From positions 124,001-188,000 of the forward strand of contig JAGYXB010001065.1 in assembly GCA_022495005.1 (NCBI GenBank): a stretch of 64,000 bases of DNA, given 5' to 3'. Positions within the stretch are counted from its first letter, which is position 1. Each line of letters opens with the position of its first letter. Origin of the DNA: Rhyacophila brunnea. Taxonomy: Eukaryota > Arthropoda > Insecta > Trichoptera > Rhyacophilidae. The notes below the pieces were generated by a model, which saw nothing but the letters and a program-made list of their open reading frames with translations, was not told the origin of the DNA and did no database searches. This document shows positions 63,159 to 64,000 of this stretch, in pieces. Position numbers and translations under genes: made by a program.

Positions 63159-64000
63159 CGAGGGTAGCCGTTTATATTTCGGGAATAACGAAAAAAAAAC
63201 GATTTTTTCATAAATGAAAACAGTTTTATTGTTTTTAAAAATATGCTTCACGATAATTTATATACTTTTCCATGCATTTGAACCAATCTGGAAAGCATTT
63301 TTGCCACTTTGCAGAAGGTAACTCCAAAACATGGTTTTTGAATGCATCAACCGCCTCTTCTAGTGTAAAAAATAGTTGACCACGCAATGTATCTTTGACT
63401 GTCGGGAATAAAAAGAAATCATTCGGTGCCAAATCGGGGCTATACGGTGGATGACCCATCAATTTAATGTTTTAAGTGCTCAAATAGGCTCTTATTTGAG
63501 CCGATGTGTGAGAGCTCGCATTGTCTTGATGAAGGATAATTTGACCCCGATGGTTGCTTTTCCTTATTTCACCAAAAAAATTGGCAAACAAATGGTTTTT
63601 TACCATTCAGAATTAACTGTTCTACAATTTTCTAAAGGCACAGTTGCGATTTGGGCCGTTTTTCCGAAAAAACAGGCGACCATTTGCTTCGAAGTGCTAC
63701 GAGCGCGAGAACGTTTTGTTGGTTTAAGCTTATTTTGGAAGACCCATACAGTCGACTGCTGCTTAGTTTTGGGCTCATACGTATAGATCTAAGATTTGTC
63801 ACATGTAATAATCTTATAAACGTTTTTTGAAGCACCTCAATCGTATTTTTTAAACATTTCCTAGCACCAATCGACACGCGCCTTTTTTTGTGCGATTGTC
63901 AAATTATGCGGGATCCAACGCGAACATAGCTTTTTGACGTCTAAATGTTCATGCAAGATTGTATACAAGCTAGTGTTACTAATGCCCAGGGATGCCTCAA
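63159..64000 (-). mobile_element. mariner transposon, partial, continues past the window
   Basis: The minus-strand transposase remnant fills 63232-64000. The inner end begins near CATTCGAGGGTAGCCG and TTTCGGGAATAACGAAA; a TA is present, but the exact first base is uncertain because the other end is outside the window. It interrupts the hAT element that starts at 62200. Confidence 0.8.
63232..64000 (-). pseudogene. mariner transposase (SETMAR-like group), inactivated and partial
   Basis: Minus strand: SLGISNTSLYTILHEHLDVK, KLCSRWIPHNLT and AQKKARVDWC, then TCDKS (first Asp codon 63798-63800), a QDNASSHT block (second Asp 63523-63525) and [19 protein letters not shown] (third Asp 63418-63420), ending KYINYREAYF. 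The second and third Asp are exactly 34 codons apart, so D,D34D. Lesions: stops after RVDWC, after KKYD and after CDKS; a frameshift between the first and second Asp; and TAA at 63472-63474. The N-terminal DNA-binding half lies outside the window. The sequence differs from the mariner at 24421, so this is another lineage. Confidence 0.88.

Overview
The window is nuclear DNA from an animal, almost certainly an insect. It is very AT-rich, has long introns, and is dense in decayed transposons: mariner, hAT, pogo-like and other terminal-inverted-repeat elements, non-LTR retrotransposon fragments and tRNA-derived SINEs. The one host gene has insect-type sequence. Base composition and repeat style (runs of short A/T words such as ATATTATAATAT, frequent TAGGTACCTA) would suit a hemipteran such as an aphid or whitefly, but I cannot fix the order from sequence alone. 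There are no operons, Shine-Dalgarno sites or CRISPR arrays.

One host gene covers most of the window on the + strand: the voltage-gated potassium channel beta subunit, Hyperkinetic (Hk, the Shaker-channel beta subunit of the aldo-keto reductase superfamily). I reconstruct eleven coding exons from about 10154 to a stop at 61137-61139. All junctions are GT-AG and phase-compatible, giving 418 codons with no internal stop. Exons 2-11 are secure from homology. The first, a 17-nt coding exon (MCILLG), is inferred only from a phase-matched consensus donor. The last intron is about 23 kb and the seventh about 9.5 kb.

Layout: 1-10153 is gene-free 5' flank with one copy of a four-copy repeat and two TA-flanked inverted-repeat elements. 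10154-24119 holds exons 1-7, with a foldback MITE, an odd GC-richer island at 15280-15700, a tRNA-like repeat and a second repeat copy in the introns. 24120-33612 (intron 7) holds an almost whole mariner, a 3.6-kb inverted-repeat transposon with nested insertions, two more repeat copies and a nested MITE. 33613-38005 holds exons 8-10 separated by hAT fragments and MITEs. 38006-60983 (intron 10) is a repeat graveyard with several hAT-family elements that keep their 8-bp target duplications, SINEs and LINE pieces. 60984-61139 is the terminal exon. After it come a TIR element with an internal 56-bp tandem repeat, a hAT element, and a mariner that interrupts the hAT element and runs off the right edge.

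The coding part makes a single cytoplasmic Kv-channel auxiliary protein. Everything else is either unexplained AT-rich spacer or mobile DNA, mostly non-autonomous. No clearly new multi-gene system is present. The most notable items are the altered active site of the beta subunit, the 3.6-kb transposon with repeated subterminal GGTAACGGA-type motifs, the short-motif-rich TIR element 48 bp after exon 10, the nested four-copy repeat family, and two perfect 19-bp-arm hairpins.
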